Shown in pieces: positions 28,201 through 35,187 of a stretch of 64,000 nucleotides of DNA (position 1 is the stretch's first letter; every line of letters starts with the position of its first letter). The translations under genes were made by a program, and so were the position numbers. The stretch spans positions 9,156 to 73,155 of the forward strand of contig JAKAFW010000018.1 of the NCBI GenBank assembly GCA_021817845.1. Direction: 5' to 3'. The notes under the pieces are model-generated. The model worked only from the letters and a program-made list of their open reading frames with translations, made no database searches and was not told the origin of the DNA. The DNA is from FEN-1297 sp021817845. Lineage in GTDB: Bacteria > Bacteroidota > Ignavibacteria > Ignavibacteriales > Ignavibacteriaceae.

Positions 28201-28831
28201 CCGGATTTAATGCGCGTTTACGATGTGCAAATACAAGCTCATCGTCAATCATATTACGAATATCTTCTGTTGTTAATTGTTCGATCTTCATTACTTCATG
28301 TGAAGTTCTAAATCCATCGAAGAAATGCAAAAACGGAATGCGCGCTTCAAGAGTTGCTGCCTGGGCAATTAATGCGCAATCCATAACTTCCTGAACTGAG
28401 TTTGATGCGAGCATTGCAAATCCGGTCGAGCGAGTAGACATTACATCGCTGTGATCTCCGAAAATCGAAAGAGCTTGAGCCGCAAGCGATCTTGCCGAAA
28501 CATGAAATACCGTTGAGGTTAATTCACCTGCTATTTTAAACATGTTTGGTATCATTAAGAGCAAACCTTGCGAAGCCGTAAATGTTGTTGTAAGAGCGCC
28601 ATTCTGTAATGCCCCGTGAACGCTGCCTGAAGCTCCGCCTTCGCTTTGAAGTTCACTAACCGAGGGTACTTCATCCCATATATTCTTTTTGCCGACAGCC
28701 GACCATGCGTCGCACCATTCGCCCATGTTTGACGAAGGGGTTATAGGGTAAATTGCTATTACTTCATTAGTTTGATATGCTACATAAGCCGCTGCTTCAT
28801 TGCCATCAATTGTTACTTTTTTCCTGTCCAT
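25223..28831 (-). CDS. nifJ: Pyruvate:ferredoxin (flavodoxin) oxidoreductase
   Basis: 1202 residues, the single-chain homodimeric form. It oxidises pyruvate with CoA to acetyl-CoA and CO2, reducing ferredoxin or flavodoxin. Domains in order: pyrimidine-binding domain (YPITPSSNMGEW near 26-37), domain II, the gamma-like domain, a 2[4Fe-4S] ferredoxin domain (CIQCNKCVAVCPHA near 698 and CTGCGICVDICPA near 758), then the thiamine-diphosphate domain with GACSGCGETPYV near 836 and GGDGWAYDIGYGGLDHV near 987. All cluster cysteines are present. Usually oxygen-sensitive, so it marks anaerobic metabolism. Confidence 0.97.
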   Translation of the reverse strand: MDRKKVTIDGNEAAAYVAYQTNEVIAIYPITPSSNMGEWCDAWSAVGKKNIWDEVPSVSELQSEGGASGSVHGALQNGALTTTFTASQGLLLMIPNMFKIAGELTSTVFHVSARSLAAQALSIFGDHSDVMSTRSTGFAMLASNSVQEVMDCALIAQAATLEARIPFLHFFDGFRTSHEVMKIEQLTTEDIRNMIDDELVFAHRKRALNPEHPVLRGTAQNPDVYFQGRETVNKYYNDCPEIVQKQMDKFAKIVGRQYHLFDYVGAPDAERVIIIMGSGAGAVEETIDYLISKGEKVGVLKVRLYRPFSIDHFINALPKTTKIISVLDRTKEPGAPGEPLYLDVVNAISERFNNGDLPFAYPKIVGGRYGLSSKEFTPAMVKAVFENMSKGLNPAKKDKPKNHFTIGINDDVTNTSLEFDPSFNVEAPETFRGKFYGLGADGTVGANKNSIKIIGEGTNFYAQGYFVYDSKKSGSTTISHLRFGPKEIKSTYLVDKANFIACHQPTFLEKMDLLEDGVEGATFLLNTIIPKEDVWDSLPEKIQQDLITKKMKFYVIDAYKVAADTGMGQRINTIMQTCFFAISKILPKAEAIEMIKNTIKKTYGAKGDKIVQMNFNAVDQTLANLFEVEIPSSVTSKHQFLPAVSDSAPEFVKNVLAPMIAGKGDLIPVSKMPVDGTYPTGTAQWEKRNIALEVPVFDPEVCIQCNKCVAVCPHATIRVKIYDEKLLANAPATFKHMKFKGKDYGDNLAYTIQVAVEDCTGCGICVDICPAKNKKETKLKAINMMPQLPLKEQERANWDYFLTLPEVDRRLVATSAIKDSQFLQPLFEFSGACSGCGETPYVKLVSQLFGDRSVIANATGCSSIYGGNLPTTPWASNKEGRGPAWSNSLFEDNAEFGLGFRLAIDKHTGQATNLLKKLSSEISAELVEEILNADQKDETGIYDQRERVEVLKQKLNDLLKAGGNGKSNDLKHLQSLADYLVKKSVWIMGGDGWAYDIGYGGLDHVLASGKNVNILVLDTEVYSNTGGQMSKSTPRGAVAKFAAGGKPMAKKDLGLMAMAYGNVYVAKVAMGASDAQTVKAFIEAEAYNGPSLIIAYSHCIAHGIDMAKGMQNQKAAVDSGHWQLYRFNPDLTTEGKNPFKLESKAPKIPLKDYAYMETRYKMLTKSDPEEAEKLIVQAQKDVLDKWKVYEQLAAAPKEEIKK

Positions 28832-29326
28832 CTTCTTTCCAATTGTTTTGATTAAATTTGATCTATTTGAGATGATTAGTTAGTCTAAAATTATACCAAT
28901 TCTTTTAAGCCAAAATGGTACTTTTTCGTGATTATTTTATCAAAAAAGGTAAAAGGGGAGACTGCAATTAGTCGATTTTCTTAATCTTGGGAATAGCTAT
29001 TAACTTCTGTCCGTGCACAAAAAAAACTCTTTGAAATAATAGAAAATATAAGCCAATTCCACTACACCAATTTCTCAAGAACTGAGTAATGCGACTTAAA
29101 TGTGTCACTCGTCTCTCGTTACTCTCTCCCTCATCGGCCATTTTGGCACACCTAAAATCTTTTTCTTCCTATTTTTTGCCTAAATTTTCCCCATATCTAC
29201 TAGGCATCTGCCAGGCCTATAACAAGCCTCCACCAACCCTATAATTCTTACCTAAAAATTGCAGAAAAAATAGTGTGACAAAAATGACAAAGTCACCTTC
29301 ACTACAAGAATTATTAAACGGATTTA
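28832..29326. other. Long intergenic region upstream of nifJ
   Basis: 495 bases between two - strand genes. No ORF, tRNA or strong hairpin was found. Near nifJ, on the - strand, TTTTGG (28916-28911) and TATAAT (28896-28891) could form a promoter, with a 14-base spacing that is short. Near 29270-29300 the symmetric words gtgactttgtca and tgtcaca stand just downstream of the next gene's stop; they may be part of a regulator site. Confidence 0.4.
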
Positions 29327-31387
29327 TTAGGATAATTTTATCCTTACATCTACCGCATATATGGTATTGTGTTCGGAAATAATAACCGGGTTAAAATCGA
29401 ACTCTAAAATTGAAGGATTATCCACCATCATTTGAGCGGCTGATTTGATTATTTCCTTTATTTTAGTTTTATCGATAGCCGTTTCTCCTCTGACTCCCTC
29501 CAGGAGCTTTCCCATTTTTGTTGCGGAAATTAATTCGTCAATATCGTTGTCGTTTAAGTAAGCAGATTTAATTGCCGTATCGTTATATATTTCCACATAT
29601 TTTCCTCCGGTGCCAAACATAATCATTGGTCCAAAAGCCGGGTCTCTAAAACCTCCGATCAATATTTCAAAGCGTGGCTTGATGTATGGTTGAATAAGAA
29701 ATTCATCCAGGTCAATTCCGTTAGTCTTAAAGTTTTCAAGTATTTCCATTTCGGCTTCAAGAAGTTGATTTATATTCTTGATATTTACCTTAACTGCATT
29801 TATCTCTGACTTGTGAACAAGTTTTTTTGAAATTCCCTTTAAGACTATCGGGAAAGTAAAATCTTCAATATGCTTGTTAATTTTACCGGCTGAGATAATT
29901 GTTGAACTGACAAGCGGTATGTTATAGTGTTTCATCATTAAGTTTATTAAATCATGCGATACGAAAGAAGATTCTTTGATAAGATTGAAACCGAAATTTT
30001 GAGGCGGTAAAATCTCGTGGTGTACTTTATTTTTATTTAAGTAAAACAAAATGTTGGAAATAACTTCCGCCGGTTCTTCCGGGTTTCTGAATAGCGGCTT
30101 TTTATAGATTGAATTTTTCCTGTAATTCTCCCAAAACTCAGGCAGCGGCATAACAACTTGAAAGACAGGCTTGATGTTTTCAATACTGTTAACAGCCTCT
30201 ATTACCGCCATAGGAGAAACCATAACCGGTTCGACAAAAATTGAAATTACTGCATCAACATTTTCGTCGGACAATAAAATTTCATTTACAGATTTATAGT
30301 GTTCAGCCGTGCCTCCCGGAAGAAGGTCTACCGGATTATTTACGCTCCCTTCCTGATGAACGATTGTCCTTAACTTATTTTTTGTCTCCTCATTTAATTT
30401 TGAGAGCGTTAAGTTCTTTTCTCCAAGCGCATCTACTGCCAATATTGCCGGACCGCCGGCGTTTGTTACAACGGCAATTCTATTACCTACAGGAGGCGGA
30501 AAATTCTCAAACCCTTTTGATGTATTAAATAGGCCCGCAAGCGTGTTGACGCGGATAATTCCAAACTGATTCAATACGGCATCCACAACTTTATCGCTTG
30601 TGCCGATTGCACCTGTGTGAGACGATGCAGCTTTTATTCCCTCGGTAGTTCTTCCTGCTTTAAGAATAATAACCGGCTTAGAATTAATTTCTTTAGATAT
30701 TATTTTAAGGAATGATTCTCCGTCAGTAAAACTTTCTAAATAAAGAGCGATAGTTTTTATATTATCATCCGACTGCCAGAATTCCAAAAGATCATTTTCG
30801 CAAATATCTGCCTTATTTCCGACGCTAATAAAATGCCCGAATTTAATATCTGTTTCCCGAAGTGAATTTAGTACAGCCGCTCCGATTGCTCCGCTTTGCG
30901 AAAGAAAAGCAGTACAGCCCGTTTCCGGTTTTTCGGCGACAAAAGTAGCATTAAGTTTTATATCCTTAAAAGTGTTTATTACTCCCATGCAATTTGGTCC
31001 TACCAACCTCGCACCCGATGCTCGAACCTTTTCAATAATTTTATGCTCAAATTCAGCGCCTTCCACGCCAACTTCCTTAAAACCGGCTGTAATCAGAATT
31101 ATACTCTTAATGTTTTTTAGCAATACATTATCGAGAGAATCGTCGACAAATTGTTTTGGAACAACTATGATGGCAAGATCAATTCCATCAGGTAATTCCG
31201 GAATGGATTTATAGCATTTATAACCGAGTAAAAAATCCGCATTCGGATTTACGGGATAAATTTCACCAACAAATCCATAATTTTTAATCGACCTCAAAAG
31301 CTCGTAACCAATGCTTTTTTCCTTCTGGGAAGCGCCCACAACAGCGATTTTAGAGGGATAGAAAAAATTTTTAATCTCAGCATTCAT
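29327..31387 (-). CDS. Acetyl-CoA synthetase (ADP-forming), fused alpha-beta subunits
   Basis: 686 residues. It converts acetyl-CoA, ADP and phosphate to acetate, CoA and ATP. Layout: CoA-binding Rossmann domain (VVGASQKEKSIGYELLRSI at about 14-32), succinyl-CoA synthetase-like domains with SQSGAIGAAVL and the phosphohistidine region SSHTGAIGTSDKV near 256, then an ATP-grasp domain (about 470-686, FPIVLKGISKKLVHKSEINAV and LIQPYIKPRFEILIGG). Upstream of nifJ on the same strand, it would complete a pyruvate-to-acetate ATP-yielding route. Related acyltransferase (Pat) proteins have an extra GNAT domain, which is absent here. Confidence 0.9.
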   Translation of the reverse strand: MNAEIKNFFYPSKIAVVGASQKEKSIGYELLRSIKNYGFVGEIYPVNPNADFLLGYKCYKSIPELPDGIDLAIIVVPKQFVDDSLDNVLLKNIKSIILITAGFKEVGVEGAEFEHKIIEKVRASGARLVGPNCMGVINTFKDIKLNATFVAEKPETGCTAFLSQSGAIGAAVLNSLRETDIKFGHFISVGNKADICENDLLEFWQSDDNIKTIALYLESFTDGESFLKIISKEINSKPVIILKAGRTTEGIKAASSHTGAIGTSDKVVDAVLNQFGIIRVNTLAGLFNTSKGFENFPPPVGNRIAVVTNAGGPAILAVDALGEKNLTLSKLNEETKNKLRTIVHQEGSVNNPVDLLPGGTAEHYKSVNEILLSDENVDAVISIFVEPVMVSPMAVIEAVNSIENIKPVFQVVMPLPEFWENYRKNSIYKKPLFRNPEEPAEVISNILFYLNKNKVHHEILPPQNFGFNLIKESSFVSHDLINLMMKHYNIPLVSSTIISAGKINKHIEDFTFPIVLKGISKKLVHKSEINAVKVNIKNINQLLEAEMEILENFKTNGIDLDEFLIQPYIKPRFEILIGGFRDPAFGPMIMFGTGGKYVEIYNDTAIKSAYLNDNDIDELISATKMGKLLEGVRGETAIDKTKIKEIIKSAAQMMVDNPSILEFDFNPVIISEHNTIYAVDVRIKLS

Positions 31388-31645
31388 CAGAAATTCTCCA
31401 AAGCTTTTTAGTAATTTTGGGACGAGAATATTTTAATTGAAAATATTAAATAAACCTGTTAGATTAATTTATGAATTTTGAACCAATTCTATTCCATCCT
31501 TTTGGCTAAAAAATATTTGAGAGCACTTTCAAAAAGAAAAATATAAGCCAAAAATGTCGCTATTTAAAATATTGATGAACTTAGGGCATATTCTTTTTTA
31601 TGAAACTCAAAATTTTTATATTCGTTTATCATAACTGAATCTTTT

Positions 31646-32404
31646 ATGAAAATATATAATTATCTGCTAAATACTATTTCGCAAAAAGGTGCGGCTTATT
31701 TAGTTTTGCTTGATCCGGACAAATTGACCGATAATGATTTATCCCGGTTTATCACTCATTGTGAACATTCCGGTGTAGATGGATTTTTGGTCGGAGGAAG
31801 CTTAATGATTAACGGCAACTTTGACACATTCCTGGCTAATGTGAAAACTATTACAAATTTGCCTGTTATAATCTTCCCGGGAAGCGAAAATCAGGTTTGT
31901 CAATCTGCGGATGCAATTCTATTTATTTCCGTAGTAAGCGGAAGAAATGCGGAACACTTAATCGGCAAACATGTTTTAGCAGCTCCCTTAATTAAAAAAT
32001 ATAATTTAGAACCGATTTCAACTGGATATATTATCGTTGAATCAGGCTCAATTACCACGGCAGAATATATGAGCGGAAGTTTTCCCATTCCAAAAAACAA
32101 ACCTGAAATCGCGGCAGCTACAGCACTTGCAGCAGAATATCTCGGTATGAAATTAATCTATCTTGAAGCTGGCTCCGGAGCCGATAAGCCAGTATCAAAC
32201 GAAATGGTTAAAGCAGTTGCAAGCATTTGCAGTGTCCCAGTAATAGTCGGCGGCGGGATTAGGTCTCCACAAATCGCACGTGAAAAAATTGAAAGTGGTG
32301 CTAAGATTATTGTAACCGGAAATTTCTTAGAAGATGAAAATAACTGGAGTTTGATAAAAGAGTTTGCAAATGCAGTTCATATAAAACTGCCTATTACTGT
32401 TTAG
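31646..32404 (+). CDS. Geranylgeranylglyceryl phosphate synthase family (GGGPS/PcrB)
   Basis: 252 residues, TIM-barrel prenyltransferase of the GGGPS family, which joins a polyprenyl diphosphate to sn-glycerol 1-phosphate. Family segments: YLVLLDPDKLTDNDL near the start, GVDGFLVGGSLMI, NLPVIIFPGSENQVCQSADAILFISVVSGRN, SGSITTAEYMSGSFPIP, KLIYLEAGSGADKPVS and VIVGGGIRSPQIAREKIESGAKIIVTGN. The enzyme makes the first ether bond of archaeal lipids; homologues occur in Bacteroidota. No downstream DGGGP synthase or reductase is nearby. It is divergent from the ADP-forming synthetase and 22 bases or so before a sugar isomerase. Confidence 0.92.
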   Translation: MKIYNYLLNTISQKGAAYLVLLDPDKLTDNDLSRFITHCEHSGVDGFLVGGSLMINGNFDTFLANVKTITNLPVIIFPGSENQVCQSADAILFISVVSGRNAEHLIGKHVLAAPLIKKYNLEPISTGYIIVESGSITTAEYMSGSFPIPKNKPEIAAATALAAEYLGMKLIYLEAGSGADKPVSNEMVKAVASICSVPVIVGGGIRSPQIAREKIESGAKIIVTGNFLEDENNWSLIKEFANAVHIKLPITV

Positions 32405-32434
32405 AAAGAAAACTTAATCATTAAATTGGAAAAT

Positions 32435-33019
32435 ATGGATAAGAAAAAATTCGCAATAGATTCGCTTATTGAAAGCTCAGAAACAAAAATTAAAATACAG
32501 AACGAATGTTTACCCGGCATACTTGCCTCGATTGATCTTTTAGTTGATGCTTATAAGAATGGAAAGAAACTTCTTCTTTGCGGCAACGGTGGTAGCGCTG
32601 CTGATTGTCAGCATATAGCAACGGAATTAATGATTAGATTAAATCATAATATTAGCCGTCCCGCTCTTGCAGCTATTGCTTTAACAACCGATACATCTAA
32701 TCTAACAGCCGGAGGCAACGACATCGGTTACGAAAATGTTTTTGCCCGCAATGTTGAAGGCTTGGGAAATAACGGTGACGTCCTACTTGCCATCTCTACG
32801 AGCGGGAATTCTCCAAACGTTATTAAAGCTGTTGAAATGGCGCATTCCAAAAAAATGAAGATAATCGGATTTCTTGGCGGTTCCGGCGGGAAATTAAAAT
32901 CAATTGTAGATATTCCTATTGTCGTTCCGTCTAATAATACACAGCGTATTCAAGAAGGACATATCACAATAGCGCATATTATTTGTGAATTAACCGAAGA
33001 CGAACTTTACGGAAAGTAA
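32435..33019 (+). CDS. gmhA: Phosphoheptose isomerase-like SIS-domain protein
   Basis: 194 residues from the ATG at 32435 (a TTG 9 bases upstream is possible but lies over the likely GGA ribosome site). It is a single SIS domain with LLLCGNGGSAADCQHIATELMIRLN near residues 46-70 and AISTSGNSPNVIKAVEMA near 115, followed by the QEGHITIAHIICELTEDELY tail with the catalytic His. GmhA turns sedoheptulose 7-phosphate into glycero-manno-heptose 7-phosphate for LPS core or other heptosides. No other heptose genes are in the window. Confidence 0.87.
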   Translation: MDKKKFAIDSLIESSETKIKIQNECLPGILASIDLLVDAYKNGKKLLLCGNGGSAADCQHIATELMIRLNHNISRPALAAIALTTDTSNLTAGGNDIGYENVFARNVEGLGNNGDVLLAISTSGNSPNVIKAVEMAHSKKMKIIGFLGGSGGKLKSIVDIPIVVPSNNTQRIQEGHITIAHIICELTEDELYGK

Positions 33020-33113
33020 AATGCATTCGTTTTTTTAATTTATTTATTCAATTACCATCCCCACAGATAAATCAATCCCCATTCCAATAGATACACCTAT
33101 TCCCATCCCCATC

Positions 33114-33297
33114 CCCATAGATAAATCTATGGGCTGCTTTTTTCTTCTATCTAGATATTGCCTTACCATGAAAGATAGGACTACTCTGGTCAATTTCAGA
33201 AGTAAAGCTGGCTACTACTTAACAATGAACAGGCAGCCCACGACCTCGGTCGTGGGGATAGAAATGCGAACTAATCTATAAGTCGTTTCAACGACTT
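33114..33297 (+). repeat. REP-like unit 1 (hairpin A1 - spacer - hairpin B1 - hairpin C1)
   Basis: Hairpin A (33114-33133, CCCATAGAT and complement) followed by CTGC; a spacer with TAGATATTGCCTTACCATGAAAG; hairpin B (GCAGC foot then CCCACGACC and complement, 33233-33256); a short tail; hairpin C (AAGTCGT and complement, 33280-33297). A and B have different stems but share the foot GGGCTGC in opposite orientation. A C-rich (CCCCAT)n run precedes the unit. Confidence 0.85.
33168..33281 (+). other. Short ORF inside REP-like unit 1 (37 codons)
   Basis: Starting at the ATG of the spacer, the frame stays open through hairpin B, which reads PTTSVVG, and stops at the edge of hairpin C. Related starts (MKxQTTLA) occur in the other units, where the frame stops earlier. 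No ribosome binding site is evident. I list it as an observation about repeat structure, not as a gene. Confidence 0.25.
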
Positions 33298-33338
33298 ACT
33301 AATATCACAACCCGTATTTTTTAATATGTATTTACCAT

Positions 33339-33361
33339 CCCCTATCCCCATTCCCCTCCCC
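33339..33361 (-). other. Potential G-quadruplex beside hairpin A2
   Basis: On the - strand four runs of four G are separated by loops of 1, 3 and 3 bases (C runs at 33339-33342, 33346-33349, 33353-33356, 33358-33361 on the + strand). This fits the standard intramolecular G4 pattern. The last run overlaps the first bases of hairpin A2. Confidence 0.6.
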
Positions 33362-33556
33362 ATAGATAAATCTATGGGCTGCTTTTTCCTTTTATTTAGA
33401 TATTGCCTTACCATGATAGATCAGACTACTCTGGCCGATACATTAGAAATAAAGCTAATTTCCATTTAGATACTACTTAACATTGAACAGGCAGCCCACG
33501 ACCTCGGTCGTGGGTATAGAAATACAAAACTAATCTTGAAGTCGTTTCAACGACTT
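33359..33556 (+). repeat. REP-like unit 2, abutting the transposase 3' end
   Basis: Hairpin A2 33359-33378, B2 33491-33514, C2 33539-33556. The spacer is close to that of unit 1 with a 14-base longer middle. The transposase stop codon (33547-33549, - strand) lies inside hairpin C2, so the last two codons and stop of the transposase are made of the repeat. Confidence 0.85.
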
Positions 33557-34014
33557 ACCATTACCAACCCATATTTTTTAATAAACAATTCCACCTCTTC
33601 CTTGTAACTTATTTTCCTATGATGTTCTTTCTGATTCTTTATATACTCCTCAACTTGTTTTACTATCGACTCACTAACCGAGAATGCGCCATATCCTATT
33701 TGCCATGCAAACTTTTCATTTGTAAAATTCATCTGGTTACACCAATGTGATGATTCGCCTTTGACATTTTTAAATATGTCCCCAATTGAATAAGTAGGGC
33801 TTAATAAAAACAAAACGTGTAAATGATTTTCAATACCATTTATACTTTTAACCTTACAACCCAATTCTTTTTCCAATTCTTCTTTTATATGTTGATATAG
33901 TTGCTCCTCAAAATCCTTCCGAATTAATGGAAGGCTATCCTTCGTTCCGAATACTCCATGTATCCATATTTTTGTTAATGAATGCGGCATAAATTATAAA
34001 CCACTGAAGTGGTT
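33539..34014 (-). mobile_element. Candidate IS200-like / RAYT element core
   Basis: A Y1 transposase gene bounded by hairpin C2 (33539-33556) and hairpin D (33999-34014, AACCACT and complement) immediately before its start codon. IS200/IS605 elements have subterminal hairpins and no terminal inverted repeats, which fits. No tnpB/iscB gene accompanies it. The true ends cannot be set without comparing an empty site. Confidence 0.55.
33547..33990 (-). CDS. REP-associated tyrosine transposase (Y1_Tnp, IS200-like)
   Basis: 147 residues, one HUH endonuclease domain. The metal-binding pair is HLH at residues 56-58 in ENHLHVLF. The likely catalytic tyrosine is Tyr116 in VEEYIKNQKEHH, a signature of IS200-like and RAYT proteins; FAWQIGYGAFSVS (94-106) is another family block. 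Such enzymes nick and rejoin single-stranded DNA at a hairpin foot. It is flanked on both sides by hairpin repeats, as RAYT genes are by their REPs, and the gene looks intact. Whether it moves itself or only the repeats cannot be read from sequence. Confidence 0.9.
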   Translation of the reverse strand: MPHSLTKIWIHGVFGTKDSLPLIRKDFEEQLYQHIKEELEKELGCKVKSINGIENHLHVLFLLSPTYSIGDIFKNVKGESSHWCNQMNFTNEKFAWQIGYGAFSVSESIVKQVEEYIKNQKEHHRKISYKEEVELFIKKYGLVMVSR

Positions 34015-34044
34015 CCCATTTTTTGTAATATATATTTCCCCATT

Positions 34045-34295
34045 CCCATAGATAAATCTATGGGCTGCTTTTTTCTTATATTTAGATATTTCCTTACCAT
34101 GAAAGGTCAGACTACTCTTGCCGATACCTCAAAAGTAAAACCAACTTTTCTTTTGATATTTCTTACTATGAAAGATCAATCCACATTTTCCTTAACCTCA
34201 GTAGTAAAGCCAACTTCCATTTAGATATTTCTTAACAGTGAACAGGCAGCCCACGACCTCGGTCGTGGGGATAGAAATACAAAACTAATCTTGAA
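34045..34295 (+). repeat. REP-like unit 3, with extra internal ~69-bp copy and no hairpin C
   Basis: Hairpin A3 34045-34064 and B3 34246-34269. The spacer is longer because the block starting TTTAGATATTTC-TTAC-ATGAAAG is present one extra time; the copies are about 69 bases apart, a multiple of three, so the frame from 34099 stays open through both. After the tail the unit runs directly into unit 4 with no C hairpin. Confidence 0.85.
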
Positions 34296-34302
34296 ACCCA
34301 TT

Positions 34303-34498
34303 CCCATAGATAAATCTATGGGCTGCTTTTTTCTTTTATTTAGATATTTTCTTACCATGAAAGGTCAGACTACTCCGGCCGATACATGAGAAGCAAAGCC
34401 AATTTCCATTTAGATATTCATTACAGTGAATAGGCAGCCCACGACCTCGGTCGTGGGTATAGAAATACAAACTATTCTTTGAGTCGTTTCAACGACTT
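34303..34498 (+). repeat. REP-like unit 4, abutting the DUF192 gene
   Basis: Hairpin A4 34303-34322, B4 34434-34457, C3 34481-34498. All four units share one orientation. Hairpin C3 touches the stop codon (34497-34499) of the DUF192 gene on the - strand. Confidence 0.85.
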
Positions 34499-35063
34499 AT
34501 TTCTTCCCGGTTCTCTTCCATGAAATTTTATCACCGATTTTAATTTTATATTTGTCAGTAAATCCTAAGCTCACCTCAATTACATACATTGCGGGCGCCG
34601 TTGAAGCATAAGTTTGATCGGATAAAGTTTTATCAGCATGCTGTATAGTTACAATTTTATCCTTAGAATTCACAAAAATCATATCTAACGGTATGTATGT
34701 ATTCCTCATCCAAAAATTTTGTATAGTGTCAATAGGAAAAATAAAAAGCATCCCTTGATTTTCTTCCATACTTTTACGGAACATCAAACCAAGCTCCCTA
34801 TCAAAATCATTGTCCGCAATTTGAATATCTATGGTTGACTTTACCGCGTTGCTCGCGGAGTCAATAAATGTTAATTCGCCGTCTTTTCTAAACATAAAAT
34901 CTTTATTGCTGTTATCCTTTTTAGGGAGATTAGTTATTATAAGAAATAAAATTACTGCCGCCAACAGAACAGCAGCTATAATTTTAATTGTACCGTTTAT
35001 TTTTTTCTCCCCTTCTTTTTTCACCGAAGAACTCTTTGACTGAATTTTTACATTCTTTTGCAT
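34497..35063 (-). CDS. DUF192 family membrane-anchored protein
   Basis: 188 residues. A Lys/Ser-rich N-terminus is followed by one transmembrane helix (about 25-45, IKIIAAVLLAAVILFLIITNL) and then a DUF192 domain: ADNDFDRELGLMFRKSMEENQGMLFIF, NFWMRNTYIPLDMIFV and VIEVSLGFTDKYKIKIGDKI. The family is small, widespread and of unknown function; the domain would lie outside the cytoplasmic membrane. Its stop codon overlaps the edge of a repeat hairpin, so the exact C-terminus may have been set by repeat insertion. Confidence 0.88.
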   Translation of the reverse strand: MQKNVKIQSKSSSVKKEGEKKINGTIKIIAAVLLAAVILFLIITNLPKKDNSNKDFMFRKDGELTFIDSASNAVKSTIDIQIADNDFDRELGLMFRKSMEENQGMLFIFPIDTIQNFWMRNTYIPLDMIFVNSKDKIVTIQHADKTLSDQTYASTAPAMYVIEVSLGFTDKYKIKIGDKISWKRTGKK

Positions 35064-35187
35064 TATACCGCCGATTATATTAAAAATTTATGAGACAAAC
35101 ATATAAAAATTTATTCACAACAAAATGAATTTATTTCTCTATAACTTTGTATCAATAAAAAAACAAACTTCATTTTTGTGATAAATT

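Noticed and set aside
29150..29170. Sigma-54 promoter (TGGCAC)
   Set aside because: The TGGCAC box lacks the TTGC element at the required spacing.
34009..34224. 71-codon ORF in REP-like unit 3
   Set aside because: It begins outside the unit and runs through repeat sequence; frame conservation is better explained by repeat periodicity, so it is reported only as a finding.
33086..34500. CRISPR array
   Set aside because: Repeats are ~200 bp with conserved, not unique, spacers, and contain several hairpins; no cas genes are present.
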